64,000 nucleotides of DNA from Lachnotalea sp041821265 (GTDB lineage Bacteria; Bacillota; Clostridia; Lachnospirales; Lachnospiraceae), in assembly GCA_041821265.1 (NCBI GenBank), contig JBGUEQ010000024.1, forward strand, positions 6,346 through 70,345. The letters are read 5' to 3'. Positions 1-7,999 of this stretch are shown here, piece by piece; position 1 is the first letter of the stretch, and every line of letters starts with the position of its first letter. The position numbers and the translations under genes were made by a program. Under the pieces are notes generated by a model, which was given only the letters and a program-made list of their open reading frames with translations, was not told where the DNA came from and ran no database searches.

Positions 1-197
1 AAACCTGTAATACCAACAATTGCTGAAATAATCATGTTATTCATAAATAGAGATAACACTATGAATATCAACCCTGCAATTAGAAAAGCTGGCCATGCTT
101 TTTTACCAAAATAATATTCTGTTTTTATAACAATGGGATGAAACACACCAATTATTATAAATGCCGATATACCAATAACTATACCTTCCAGTGCCAT
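1..197 (-). CDS. DUF4491 family membrane protein (partial, 5' part only)
   Basis: The complement of the first 197 bases reads from an ATG at 197 as an open frame that runs off the window edge. The translation starts MALEGIVIGISAFIIIGVFH, continues with PIVIKTEYYFGKKAWP, and then a second hydrophobic stretch. The pattern of a first membrane helix, an HPIVIK motif and an EYYFG motif is what I recall of the small (about 100 residue) DUF4491 integral membrane family of Clostridia and Bacteroidetes, whose function is unknown. A strong ribosome site (AGGAAGGAGA, complement of 201-210) supports this start. About 65 residues are visible; the C-terminus lies outside the window. Confidence 0.6.
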   Translation of the reverse strand, partial: MALEGIVIGISAFIIIGVFHPIVIKTEYYFGKKAWPAFLIAGLIFIVLSLFMNNMIISAIVGITG

Positions 198-316
198 ATA
201 TCTCCTTCCTTAGTAACACACCTCTCCGTGTGGTGTGCATCTTTTCACTGAGTGCCTTTTTCACAAAACTTTGCTATTAAATAAAAAAATAAATCCTGTA
301 TGTATTACCCTTTGCA

Positions 317-1024
317 TTAGTCTTTATTAGAAGCAAGCAATTGTATACCACCATGATAGCAGATAATTTCTTTTGCACCATATGTCATGATTTTATTTAG
401 TGATGTCTCAGTCGCTTTGTTATCCAATGTAAATTGAGGATTTACAATTACTAATTCGCCATTTTCAAGTGCCGCTGCATCCCCTGTTATCATCACTTTT
501 ATCTGGTTCACATAAATGGAAATGTGACCCGGTGTATGTCCAGGAGTTTCAATGATGGTACAGCCTCCACACCAATTAAGTACCTCACCATCCTCTACCT
601 CCAAGTCCACTTCAACAGGTTGTACATTTTTCAAAATATTACAAAAATACAATCCAAAGGGCTTTTTGTCTTCAGGTAAATTTAGCTGCATTGCCTCTGC
701 CTGCTCCAAGCGCAGGGACTTTAATTGACCTGAAATATAGGGAGACTCCTTTTTGCTTGCAACAACCTGTATATGGGGATATTTCTGTTTCAGTTCAGAT
801 AATATTCCCATATGATCATGGTCTTGATGTGTAATCAAAACATGTGTCAAATCACCACAAAAAAGATTATTCTCTTCCATAGCCTGTTCGAGAATAGGTA
901 AAAAACCGGTATATCCACCGTCAATCAGAACCATATTCACATCATCCTTTAATACAACTGGATGAATGACATCCTCAACTTCACCAAATTTGAATTTTAT
1001 ATCTAAGACTGTTACTTTTTTCAT
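317..1024 (-). CDS. MBL-fold metallo-hydrolase
   Basis: A 235-residue metallo-beta-lactamase-fold hydrolase. The metal-binding loop is THQDHDH (H66 to H71), the HxDxDH variant found in many Bacillus and Clostridium MBL proteins rather than the classical HxHxDH. Further metal ligands are visible as the His in TPGHTPGH, the Asp in MITGDAAA and the His in CYHGG near the C-terminus. The domain fills the whole protein and no signal peptide is present, so it is probably a soluble cytoplasmic hydrolase of a thioester, lactone or similar ester; the substrate cannot be read from the sequence. It stands alone, with the DUF4491 gene downstream on the same strand. Confidence 0.85.
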   Translation of the reverse strand: MKKVTVLDIKFKFGEVEDVIHPVVLKDDVNMVLIDGGYTGFLPILEQAMEENNLFCGDLTHVLITHQDHDHMGILSELKQKYPHIQVVASKKESPYISGQLKSLRLEQAEAMQLNLPEDKKPFGLYFCNILKNVQPVEVDLEVEDGEVLNWCGGCTIIETPGHTPGHISIYVNQIKVMITGDAAALENGELVIVNPQFTLDNKATETSLNKIMTYGAKEIICYHGGIQLLASNKD

Positions 1025-1481
1025 TACTAAATCTCCTCGTATTTAAATCTTGTTTAATATAATTTCATTATATTTTAATTGTTAATCGCTGTCAATTAAT
1101 CCTTTTTTATATCTTTTGATTATTATTTAAAATGTATTATAGAAAACGGTATGTTCTAACTATAATGGATTACAGAAACTAGACAATCTCTAACACAAAA
1201 GATAATGAATCTGATATACTTATTTTAACAAAGAGAAAGCAGGTCAATTATCATGGGAAGAACGAAAAGAGCATTCAGTGCTGAGTTATAAACAAAATCG
1301 TTATAGAAGCTATTAAAGGTGAAAAACAAATCAACGAGTTAGCTTCTGAGTATGAGCTCGCACTTATTAGTTACAATTAATTTATTCCTACTCAACTCCT
1401 AAAAACATGTGATAAACAATAAGCATATTTTAAGGCTACTAGAGTATGATGTCTAGTAGCCTTATGATTCTTATTCTGTAA
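1025..1481. other. Intergenic stretch without intact gene
   Basis: This 457-base gap between the MBL hydrolase and the YhhN-like gene is very AT-rich. Apart from the orfA remnant it shows no open frame worth calling. A short near-palindrome (GGCTACTAGAGTATGATGTC followed by TAGTAGCC, about 1432-1460) may be the intrinsic terminator of the YhhN-like gene on the minus strand. Confidence 0.5.
1253..1380 (+). pseudogene. IS3-family transposase orfA remnant
   Basis: From ATG 1253 the frame reads MGRTKRAFSAEL and then stops at 1289-1291. One base over, the reading continues KIVIEAIKGEKQINELASEY and ends at TAA 1378-1380. Joined across a single missing base in the A-run near 1293, this is the N-terminal helix-turn-helix region of an IS3/IS150-type OrfA transposase, which normally reads GRTKR(x)FSAEFK(x)KIVLEA(x)KGEK(x)LNELASEYE. 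No OrfB and no obvious terminal inverted repeats were found, so this is a decayed, immobile remnant of roughly 40 codons. Confidence 0.75.
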
Positions 1482-2192
1482 CTATTCTTTATATAGATCG
1501 TTGCCAATCACCACAGAAGCCAATATTGTCCAGCCTGGAATATACGCAATCCAAATAATATGATTTAAAATTGGGTGATGACCCACAGAAAATATCGGAT
1601 CAAACATACTTAATGCTACCCCAAAATCACAGATGCACATCAGTATACCTGATATAGCAATAGAAATCCGACTTGTTTTGGAAAAGCTTTTTTGGAAAAA
1701 TACGCACACAGACATCCATGTCATTGTACAAAGAATCATTCCAAATATAAATGCAAAGACTAACATAATTCCTTCTATACCTTGACTCAACCTAAATACC
1801 AAAAGTCCAAAAACTCCATACACCAATACCGCTGAAACAATTTGTCTTTTCCCCATTTGTAAATAATGCACATATACCATAATCATTATGATATATGCAA
1901 TTAAAAAACTAGCCATTCCAAGCGAATTAAGATTAATATCCAGATGCAATGTTTTTGAAAATACCAGAAAAAAATCCGCAATCAACATAAACCAATATGC
2001 CTTTACCAATCTTTTCTGCTCTATATATTCCTTATGACATAGTTGTACAATTAAGAATAAGGACGCCATCGTTGCATACTTCACGTATGCCATCGCATCT
2101 GTCCTATAAAATAGATAATCTCCAATTGCAATCACAAATGTCAAAGAAAAATAAATTACAAACAATATCTTTCGACTATTTGGCATAACCAT
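1482..2192 (-). CDS. YhhN-like (TMEM86/lysoplasmalogenase family) membrane protein
   Basis: A 236-residue polytopic protein with about seven or eight predicted membrane segments and almost no soluble part. The pattern of short loops with acidic residues in the membrane (LIADFFLVFSK, GMASFLIAYIIM, ISGILMCICDFGVALSMF) matches the YhhN family, which includes the vertebrate lysoplasmalogenase TMEM86B; these proteins cleave or bind vinyl-ether lysolipids. Plasmalogens are made by many anaerobic clostridia, so such an activity would make sense here, but the assignment rests on overall pattern only. It is a single-gene unit transcribed away from the chemoreceptor. Confidence 0.55.
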   Translation of the reverse strand: MVMPNSRKILFVIYFSLTFVIAIGDYLFYRTDAMAYVKYATMASLFLIVQLCHKEYIEQKRLVKAYWFMLIADFFLVFSKTLHLDINLNSLGMASFLIAYIIMIMVYVHYLQMGKRQIVSAVLVYGVFGLLVFRLSQGIEGIMLVFAFIFGMILCTMTWMSVCVFFQKSFSKTSRISIAISGILMCICDFGVALSMFDPIFSVGHHPILNHIIWIAYIPGWTILASVVIGNDLYKE

Positions 2193-2644
2193 CCTCTACC
2201 GTCCTTCTCGTATATTTGTCACAATACTCAAAATTCCTTTTGCTACTTATGTTACTTAAAAAATAGAAATAAACAACTGATTATAGTTTATACTAAAATA
2301 CCATATTATTCCATACAATTTTTATTATTTTGCTAATAATTCAAAACCATAAATCTGAAAATCGGGTTGTATTTAATTCCAATTTACTAAAATATATTCT
2401 AAAAATTTAATACTGAATTTATAGAGTTTACATTTTGCTATGATATAATTAATTAAATATTATTGTTACTATTCAGTGCCTTCATAGTTACCGCTACGTG
2501 ATGCACATAAAATGCAACAAACTTGCAATTTAGCGCTATAAAATTCGGGATTTTGCTTTGCAAAACACCTCGCGTTAATGGGTTATGAATAATTACATAT
2601 TATTTTACTATATTAATAGAGGTATAGAAGAAAGAGGGATATGG
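2193..2644. other. Divergent intergenic region with dispersed repeat
   Basis: This gap separates the YhhN-like gene and the chemoreceptor. The first 270 bases are plain AT-rich DNA that must hold both promoters. From 2465 to 2596 it carries one copy of a dispersed repeat (annotated separately), which ends about 50 bases before the chemoreceptor start. Confidence 0.5.
2465..2596. repeat. Dispersed intergenic repeat, family A, copy 1
   Basis: About 130 bases that recur at 36587-36717 with roughly 90% identity by eye. Shared landmarks in order: ACTATTCAGT, CTTCATAGTTA, CGCTACG, GATGCACATAAAATG, AAACTTGCA, TTTAGCGCTATAA, CGGGATTTTGCTTTGCAAAA, CACCTCG and GTTAATGG. The TTTTGCTTTGCAAAA core is an inverted repeat. 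A shortened rearranged copy lies at 62429-62465 and the head motif alone at about 31762. No frame is open through it, so it looks like a non-coding mobile or structural element. Confidence 0.8.
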
Positions 2645-4639
2645 ATGAAAAGTATTAAAATGAAATTTTTAGTTATATTTGGATTAGTTGTTTTTTTTGT
2701 ATGTTTAGGTTTAGGATCTGTTTCGTTTGTTACCTCAAGGAATGCAATTACTGTGGTTGCAGAAGAAATGCTATTAAATGTAGCTACTGAATCTGCAAAG
2801 GTTATTGAAGCTAAACTAAATTATCAATTTGGTGTTTTGAACACTTTAGCTAATTCCACATTAATAAGAGATACAACGATTTCAAAAGAGGATAAACTAG
2901 CCTACTTAGAAGAAGTAGCTACACGTGAGGGTTACAATAGCTTTGGAATTGGAGATACATCTGGCAAGGTAATGATAATCGGTGGTATGGAAATTGATCT
3001 TAGCGAAAGAGAATATTATCAATCAGTCTTAAAGGGTAACCAAGAGGTAACAGACCCAATTATAAGCGCATCAGATGGTAATCTTATTGTTAACTATGCC
3101 GTTCCTATTAAAGATAAGAATGATGCTATTATTGGTGTACTCATCGGTGCAAGAAATGGTGATGAGCTCAGTAGTATGACCAATGAAATTCAGGTAGCTT
3201 CATCGGGTCAAGCTTATATGCTTAATAAGACTGGAGTTGTGGTAGCACATTATGACCAAGAAAACGTTTTGAATCAAGTAAATATGGTTGAACTAGGTAA
3301 ATCAGATGCCAGTTTGGAAGAAATGTCTAACATTGCGAAGCATACCACTAATGGTGAAACTGGATATGGATCCTATAATTATAAGGGTGTTCATAAATTG
3401 GTTGCCTATACACCAGTTGGAGGTACCGGATGGTTTATAGGAGTTACGGTTAATGAATTGGATATTTTAACAACTCTAGATTCAATGAAAATTGGATTGG
3501 TTACTATGTCTATTATTTTCTTTATTTTGGGATTAATTACAGTTTATATTATCACTGTCGTTATGGTAAAGAATATTAAAGCCATTACATCTTCACTTAA
3601 CGTTTTTTCAAAAGGTGATTTTAGTAAAAAACCTGAAATTAAAAGTAAAAGTAAAGATGAACTTGGTGAGGCACATGATTCTCTTGCCTTAATGCAATAT
3701 TCAATCAGTTGTATGATTAAATCAATTCAAGGATCATCAGATACTATAGTAGATCAGACGAATAGTTTGGCATCCATTTCTCAACAAATGGCATCGGCTT
3801 CTGATAATATTTCTTTCTCAGTACAGGAAACAGGAAAAGCTACAACCTCACAAGCGGAAGGATTGTCAGATATTAATCAAATCGTAACTACTTTTGGGGA
3901 AAAGATTAATAATATTGTAATAAACATTGAAAATATTGATTCAAATACAAAAGATATTAATAATATGTCGACTGTTGGTAATGAGAATATGAACCAACTT
4001 AATAATTCGGTTATTATTGTAAGCAATGCCTTTACTGAATTTGCAAATAAAATTCAGGGATTAAATAATAATATCAGTCAGATTACCGAGATTACAACTG
4101 TTATTAACAATATTGCAGAACAAACTAATTTACTATCACTTAATGCAGCAATTGAAGCCGCAAGAGCTGGAGAATTTGGAAAAGGGTTTGCAGTTGTTGC
4201 ATCAGAAATCAGGCAATTAGCAGAACAGTCGCAAAAATACTCACATAATATTGATTATTTAATTAGCAATATTTCTGGCGATGCTACTATCATTATTAAT
4301 ACAACGGACGAATTGAGTAATGAACTTGATATGCAGGTAGGAATGATTAATAATGCAATAGATTCTTATAGAAATATTGTAACTGCTATAACTGACATTG
4401 GACAAAAAATTCAAACAGTAAGCACGGAAGCAAGTGATATTAATAATGAGAAGATACAAATACTCGATCGAGTAAGCGATGCATCTTCTGTTTCCGAAGA
4501 AGTTGCTTCCTCTAGTGAAGAGATTTCAGCAACAACCCAACAGCTGAATGCCTCCTCCCTAGATGTTGCTACTTCGGCAGAAAACCTTACCGCATTAACT
4601 AAGAATATGCAAGATCAAGTTGGAAAGTTTAAAATATAA
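2645..4639 (+). CDS. Methyl-accepting chemotaxis protein with Cache sensor
   Basis: I place the start at ATG 2645 (664 residues), seven bases after an AAAGAGGG ribosome site, rather than at ATG 2585. Order of parts: membrane helix at about residues 7-29, a large extracytoplasmic sensing region of dCache type (about 35-275), a second membrane helix (about 283-307), a HAMP linker, then the cytoplasmic signalling rod. Its hairpin tip carries the conserved NLLSLNAAIEAARAGEFGKG followed by FAVVASEIRQLAEQS, the CheA/CheW contact region. Cache receptors of this shape often bind amino acids or organic acids, but the ligand cannot be read here. No other chemotaxis genes are adjacent; it is a single-gene unit closed by its own terminator. 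Confidence 0.95.
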   Translation: MKSIKMKFLVIFGLVVFFVCLGLGSVSFVTSRNAITVVAEEMLLNVATESAKVIEAKLNYQFGVLNTLANSTLIRDTTISKEDKLAYLEEVATREGYNSFGIGDTSGKVMIIGGMEIDLSEREYYQSVLKGNQEVTDPIISASDGNLIVNYAVPIKDKNDAIIGVLIGARNGDELSSMTNEIQVASSGQAYMLNKTGVVVAHYDQENVLNQVNMVELGKSDASLEEMSNIAKHTTNGETGYGSYNYKGVHKLVAYTPVGGTGWFIGVTVNELDILTTLDSMKIGLVTMSIIFFILGLITVYIITVVMVKNIKAITSSLNVFSKGDFSKKPEIKSKSKDELGEAHDSLALMQYSISCMIKSIQGSSDTIVDQTNSLASISQQMASASDNISFSVQETGKATTSQAEGLSDINQIVTTFGEKINNIVINIENIDSNTKDINNMSTVGNENMNQLNNSVIIVSNAFTEFANKIQGLNNNISQITEITTVINNIAEQTNLLSLNAAIEAARAGEFGKGFAVVASEIRQLAEQSQKYSHNIDYLISNISGDATIIINTTDELSNELDMQVGMINNAIDSYRNIVTAITDIGQKIQTVSTEASDINNEKIQILDRVSDASSVSEEVASSSEEISATTQQLNASSLDVATSAENLTALTKNMQDQVGKFKI

Positions 4640-4654
4640 GTAATTTAATTCACA

Positions 4655-4690
4655 ACAAAAGAGAGATTCTTAAATGAATCTCTCTTTTGT
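4655..4690 (+). terminator. Intrinsic terminator after the chemoreceptor gene
   Basis: A perfect 15-bp stem (ACAAAAGAGAGATTC pairing with GAATCTCTCTTTTGT) around a 6-base loop, starting 16 bases after the chemoreceptor stop. T-rich sequence occurs on both strands, so it could also stop transcription coming the other way, although the RACo-like gene on the minus strand ends further along at 4742. Confidence 0.8.
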
Positions 4691-4741
4691 TATATAGCAA
4701 TTTAACTTTTACAAATAGACATTTTCCAAACACTTGATACC

Positions 4742-6919
4742 TTAATAAAACATATATTCCATATAATATTCCTGAAATTTTTGATCCATAGAAAGAGAAA
4801 TTTCTTTGGTATTTTGAGCAATTTCTTTTAGAATGGTTTCATCTTGCTTTCTATGCAAAAAGCGTGATGCTCCTGCTAAAGAGGTGTTCCCTGCTGCAAT
4901 CATTTTTGATTCTAGCTCTTTTGGTAGCATACCAATTGTAATAGCCTTTTTCAAATCCATATGATAGCCAAATCCCCCTGCAATATAGACGCGATCAATG
5001 TCCAAATAGCTTACACCAAAACGTAACATCAACGTTTCTAATCCCGCTCTGACAGCCGCCTTAGCAAGTTGAATCTCCCGTACATCCTTTTGCGTAAAAA
5101 CTATTTTTTCGCCTTGTGCATTGTCTGCAATTGGATAACCTTCAGTAAAATAAGGTTCTTCCATCATTCCTGTATCATCCACTATGCTTTGCTCTACCAG
5201 TTCGGCAACAATCTCAATAACTCCTGTTCCGCATATCCCAACCGCTGCTTCCTCTTGAATTGTTTTTACTATGGTTTGATTTTCTTGTATTTTCACATTA
5301 CAAATGGCTCCTGGAATACTTCCTATGCCCCATTCAATATTTCCACCCTCAAAAGCAGGTCCCGCTGCGGTTGAAGTTACCAATATTTTATCTTTGTTAC
5401 CAATGGCCATTTCTCCATTTGTTCCGAGATCTATTAAAATAGAAACGGTTTCACTTTGGAATATGTCGCATACATAAATACCCGCAGTAATATCCGCCCC
5501 AACAAAAGTCGTCGTACTCGGGAGCAAAATAACACATGCCTGATCAAATGTATTTCTTTGAAATACATCTTTATAACTTAAGTCTTCTAACGTAAGGGAA
5601 ACTGCTTCAAATGGATATGTGCCCAATGTTTCACAGGAGTATCCTCTTAAGAGATGTAACATTGTTGTATTTCCTGCTATAGTAATTCGAACAATTTGAT
5701 GTGATAATACCTCATATCGCTCAATCAAAGTTAGCATTCCTGTTTCCAAATCTTTTTGAATGCTTTTTTTAAGTTCTTCCTTTTTTCCTGTATTTGATGC
5801 TTGCATTCTTGCAATCACATCTGCTCCAAATTCTCTTTGGTGGTTAATTACGGTATAAGTATGCAATGTCTTCTTACTTGTCATTCCTATCAAAGAAATA
5901 GCAAGTGTGGTGGTTCCGACATCAATTGCAAAGCCATATTCTAAATCTTGTGCTTGCTTTTCATTTTCCTCATCTGCACCTAATACTTGAAACTGCGATT
6001 CATCTTGTTCCTTTAATACAATACAGATATCGCTTTTTACTACTGCCATACATGCTAAACGCATACCAGAATCCAATTCTTTTTCTGTGAAAAACATTTC
6101 GTCTTCCTTGGTTATTTCCAGAGTTCCTTGCATCAGTTGAATCCGGCACTTTCCACATTTACCATGGCCCCCACAAGGTGTAGGAAGAACAATATTATTT
6201 TGAAAAAGCACTTCTAACAGATTACTATTCCTAGGAGCAAGAAACAATTGTCCTTTCTTTGCACTCTGAATTTGTACAGAGATTTTCTCCTTCTCTCGCA
6301 TCGGACAATTGAATTGATCACACCGGCTACAATCATGTTCCATGTGAAATTCTGAAGTATTATCTGTCAATTTAAATACCTGACAGTAGGATTTTACTGG
6401 ATTATACATATATCCACTTGTAATAGAAAGTCCTAGTGTATTTTTAGCATCAACTACATCAAATGCCATTTTCTGCATTTGCATTGGAATATCCAAAGGT
6501 GCTTCATATCGATGACAAATACCTTTTTGCTTTTCTCTGCACATATCTTTTATCTGCTCGAAAATCTCTTTCTCCATAGCAAATAGGCAGCTATCTGCCA
6601 TTGCATCGACAAGCATTCCTCTTACATAATCTCCTTCGTCAAAAAATTTCCGACTATAGGCCGAAATATTATCCCCTATCGTCATCACACAATACAATAT
6701 TTCTGTATTTTTGCTTAACTTCCCTATTCCCTCTTTTATCACGTCAAAAGCTGCAGCCGCCTTTGGCTGGATTCTGTTTTGAACCTCCTCCAAAAGTTGC
6801 TCGTACGTTTCTTGCATCTCGCTATATACTGGACTATCTTCTTTACATTCCAAAATATTCATGACGGTCTGTTGATCTGGTCTTACTTGTTTTCCATAAA
6901 AAATCCTAATATCATTCAT
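4742..6919 (-). CDS. RACo-like corrinoid protein reductive activator with extra N-terminal domain
   Basis: A 725-residue protein that most likely restores the inactive Co(II) state of a corrinoid methyl carrier to Co(I) using ATP. It has three parts. Residues about 1-235 look like a divergent B12-dependent methionine synthase activation-type domain and end with a Cys cluster (C197, C200, C205). Residues about 236-315 are a [2Fe-2S] ferredoxin domain with C249-x5-C255-x2-C258-x31-C290. Residues about 328-710 are an ASKHA-fold ATPase (DUF4445) with FAIDVGTTTLAISL, GNTTMLHLL, LIDLGTNGEMAIG, AAGPAFEGG and IAGGFGYH. The ferredoxin-ASKHA part is the RACo/RamA architecture; typical RACo proteins are about 600-650 residues, so the N-terminal part is an extension. 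It lies downstream of the corrinoid carrier gene but behind a terminator, so it may have its own promoter. Confidence 0.88.
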   Translation of the reverse strand: MNDIRIFYGKQVRPDQQTVMNILECKEDSPVYSEMQETYEQLLEEVQNRIQPKAAAAFDVIKEGIGKLSKNTEILYCVMTIGDNISAYSRKFFDEGDYVRGMLVDAMADSCLFAMEKEIFEQIKDMCREKQKGICHRYEAPLDIPMQMQKMAFDVVDAKNTLGLSITSGYMYNPVKSYCQVFKLTDNTSEFHMEHDCSRCDQFNCPMREKEKISVQIQSAKKGQLFLAPRNSNLLEVLFQNNIVLPTPCGGHGKCGKCRIQLMQGTLEITKEDEMFFTEKELDSGMRLACMAVVKSDICIVLKEQDESQFQVLGADEENEKQAQDLEYGFAIDVGTTTLAISLIGMTSKKTLHTYTVINHQREFGADVIARMQASNTGKKEELKKSIQKDLETGMLTLIERYEVLSHQIVRITIAGNTTMLHLLRGYSCETLGTYPFEAVSLTLEDLSYKDVFQRNTFDQACVILLPSTTTFVGADITAGIYVCDIFQSETVSILIDLGTNGEMAIGNKDKILVTSTAAGPAFEGGNIEWGIGSIPGAICNVKIQENQTIVKTIQEEAAVGICGTGVIEIVAELVEQSIVDDTGMMEEPYFTEGYPIADNAQGEKIVFTQKDVREIQLAKAAVRAGLETLMLRFGVSYLDIDRVYIAGGFGYHMDLKKAITIGMLPKELESKMIAAGNTSLAGASRFLHRKQDETILKEIAQNTKEISLSMDQKFQEYYMEYMFY

Positions 6920-6998
6920 ATGGTTCCTCTCAAATAATGTACAAAGACGTATTTATTTAATTAGGAAAGTTCTACGAACTTCCCTATTAAATAAAAGG

Positions 6999-7058
6999 CA
7001 CTACGTGCCAAAATGCATACCTCGTGGAGAGGAAGTTTATTGCTACGCAATCCACTCG
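6999..7058. repeat. Dispersed intergenic repeat, family B, copy 1
   Basis: Sixty bases beginning CACTACGTGCCAAAATGC and ending GCTACGCAATCCACTCG. The reverse complement of 63941-64000 matches it with three differences that I count. The flanking stretch at 6965-6990 (AAAGTTCTACGAACTTCC, TATTAAATAA) resembles a fragment at about 25012-25044, suggesting a larger composite element. It sits between the RACo-like and corrinoid protein genes, next to a terminator. Confidence 0.85.
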
Positions 7059-7070
7059 CATGTAAAAAGG

Positions 7071-7108
7071 AAGCTACTGTACGATGTATAAATTTTGTAC
7101 AGTAGCTT
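7071..7108 (-). terminator. Intrinsic terminator after the corrinoid protein gene
   Basis: A 12-bp perfect stem (AAGCTACTGTAC with GTACAGTAGCTT) and a 14-base loop. Read on the minus strand the stem is followed by CCTTTTT. It begins 24 bases after the corrinoid protein stop, so the carrier and the RACo-like gene are probably not strictly co-transcribed. Confidence 0.8.
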
Positions 7109-7132
7109 ATCCTACTATTATCCTGATTTTAT

Positions 7133-7771
7133 TTAATTTGCTAATACAACTTCTTTTGCTTTCTCCGCACAGCTAGTAGCATCTGGTGTATAATAATCCG
7201 CTCCAATTTGACTAGCAAAGCTTTCGTTAACAGGAGCGCCGCCTACCATTACAATATATTTTTCGCGAAGATTCTTTTCTTTCAATTTCTCAATAACCGT
7301 CTTCATATTCGGCATAGTTGTTGTTAAAAGTGCTGACATACAAATGACATCTGCATTTACTTCTTCTGCTTTTTCAATAAAGGTATCTGCCTCAACATCT
7401 ACACCAAGATCAAAGATATCAAATCCTGCTCCTTTGAGCATCATAGCCACAAGATTCTTACCAATATCATGTAAATCTCCTTTTACAGTTCCAATTACAG
7501 CCTTACCTACTGCTTTATTACCTACTTCAACTAATTTAGGTTCTAATATAGCAAGACCTGCATTCATTGCTCTAGCTGCCACAAGAACTTCTGGTACAAA
7601 TACTTCATTTTTCTTAAATTTTTCTCCGATAATCATCATTCCGGCTAACAAACCATCATTTAGGATTTCTTTTGGATCAACACCCTCATCTAATGCCTGT
7701 TGTACCAATGTTTTTACATTTTTTGCTCGTCCTTTTTGTAAAAATTCTGACATTTCTTGAATAATACCCAT
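7133..7771 (-). CDS. Corrinoid methyl-carrier protein (MtbC/MttC type)
   Basis: A 212-residue two-domain cobalamin-binding protein. Residues about 1-85 form the helical cap (B12-binding 2 domain) and residues about 90-210 the Rossmann-like B12 domain. The signature GDLHDIGKN gives the lower-axial cobalt ligand H101 in DxHxxG, and GVDV, SALLTT and VGGAPV follow as in the family. Such proteins carry a methyl group as methyl-Co(III) between a substrate-specific methyltransferase and an acceptor methyltransferase. A good GGAGG ribosome site precedes the ATG. It is divergent from the PocR-AraC regulator gene, with a shared 213-228 base control region, and is followed by a terminator. The methyl donor is not specified by the carrier itself. 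Confidence 0.93.
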   Translation of the reverse strand: MGIIQEMSEFLQKGRAKNVKTLVQQALDEGVDPKEILNDGLLAGMMIIGEKFKKNEVFVPEVLVAARAMNAGLAILEPKLVEVGNKAVGKAVIGTVKGDLHDIGKNLVAMMLKGAGFDIFDLGVDVEADTFIEKAEEVNADVICMSALLTTTMPNMKTVIEKLKEKNLREKYIVMVGGAPVNESFASQIGADYYTPDATSCAEKAKEVVLAN

Positions 7772-7999
7772 TTTAAAACCTCCATATACTTAGTGTGCAA
7801 CTTTTCACTACCTTTAAAGTTGCCTTAGTTTTTGCTTTTTACATGCCGTTAATTAAATTTACATACCCCAATATGCTATACATTCATTATACGAAAATCA
7901 GCTAATTATTTTGGTAATTTTTTTGGATTAATGGTATTTTATTTCGACTCTATATGATATAATATATTTAAATTTGGTAATTTTATGCGAGGTGCATTG

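Noticed and set aside
2585..2644. Upstream start for the chemoreceptor adding 20 residues
   Set aside because: No ribosome site at 2585 and it starts inside the dispersed repeat; ATG 2645 has a good site and begins right before the membrane helix.
7344..7760. A 138-codon plus-strand frame opposite the corrinoid protein gene
   Set aside because: It is the complementary shadow of a clear gene with low-complexity Ser/Pro composition.
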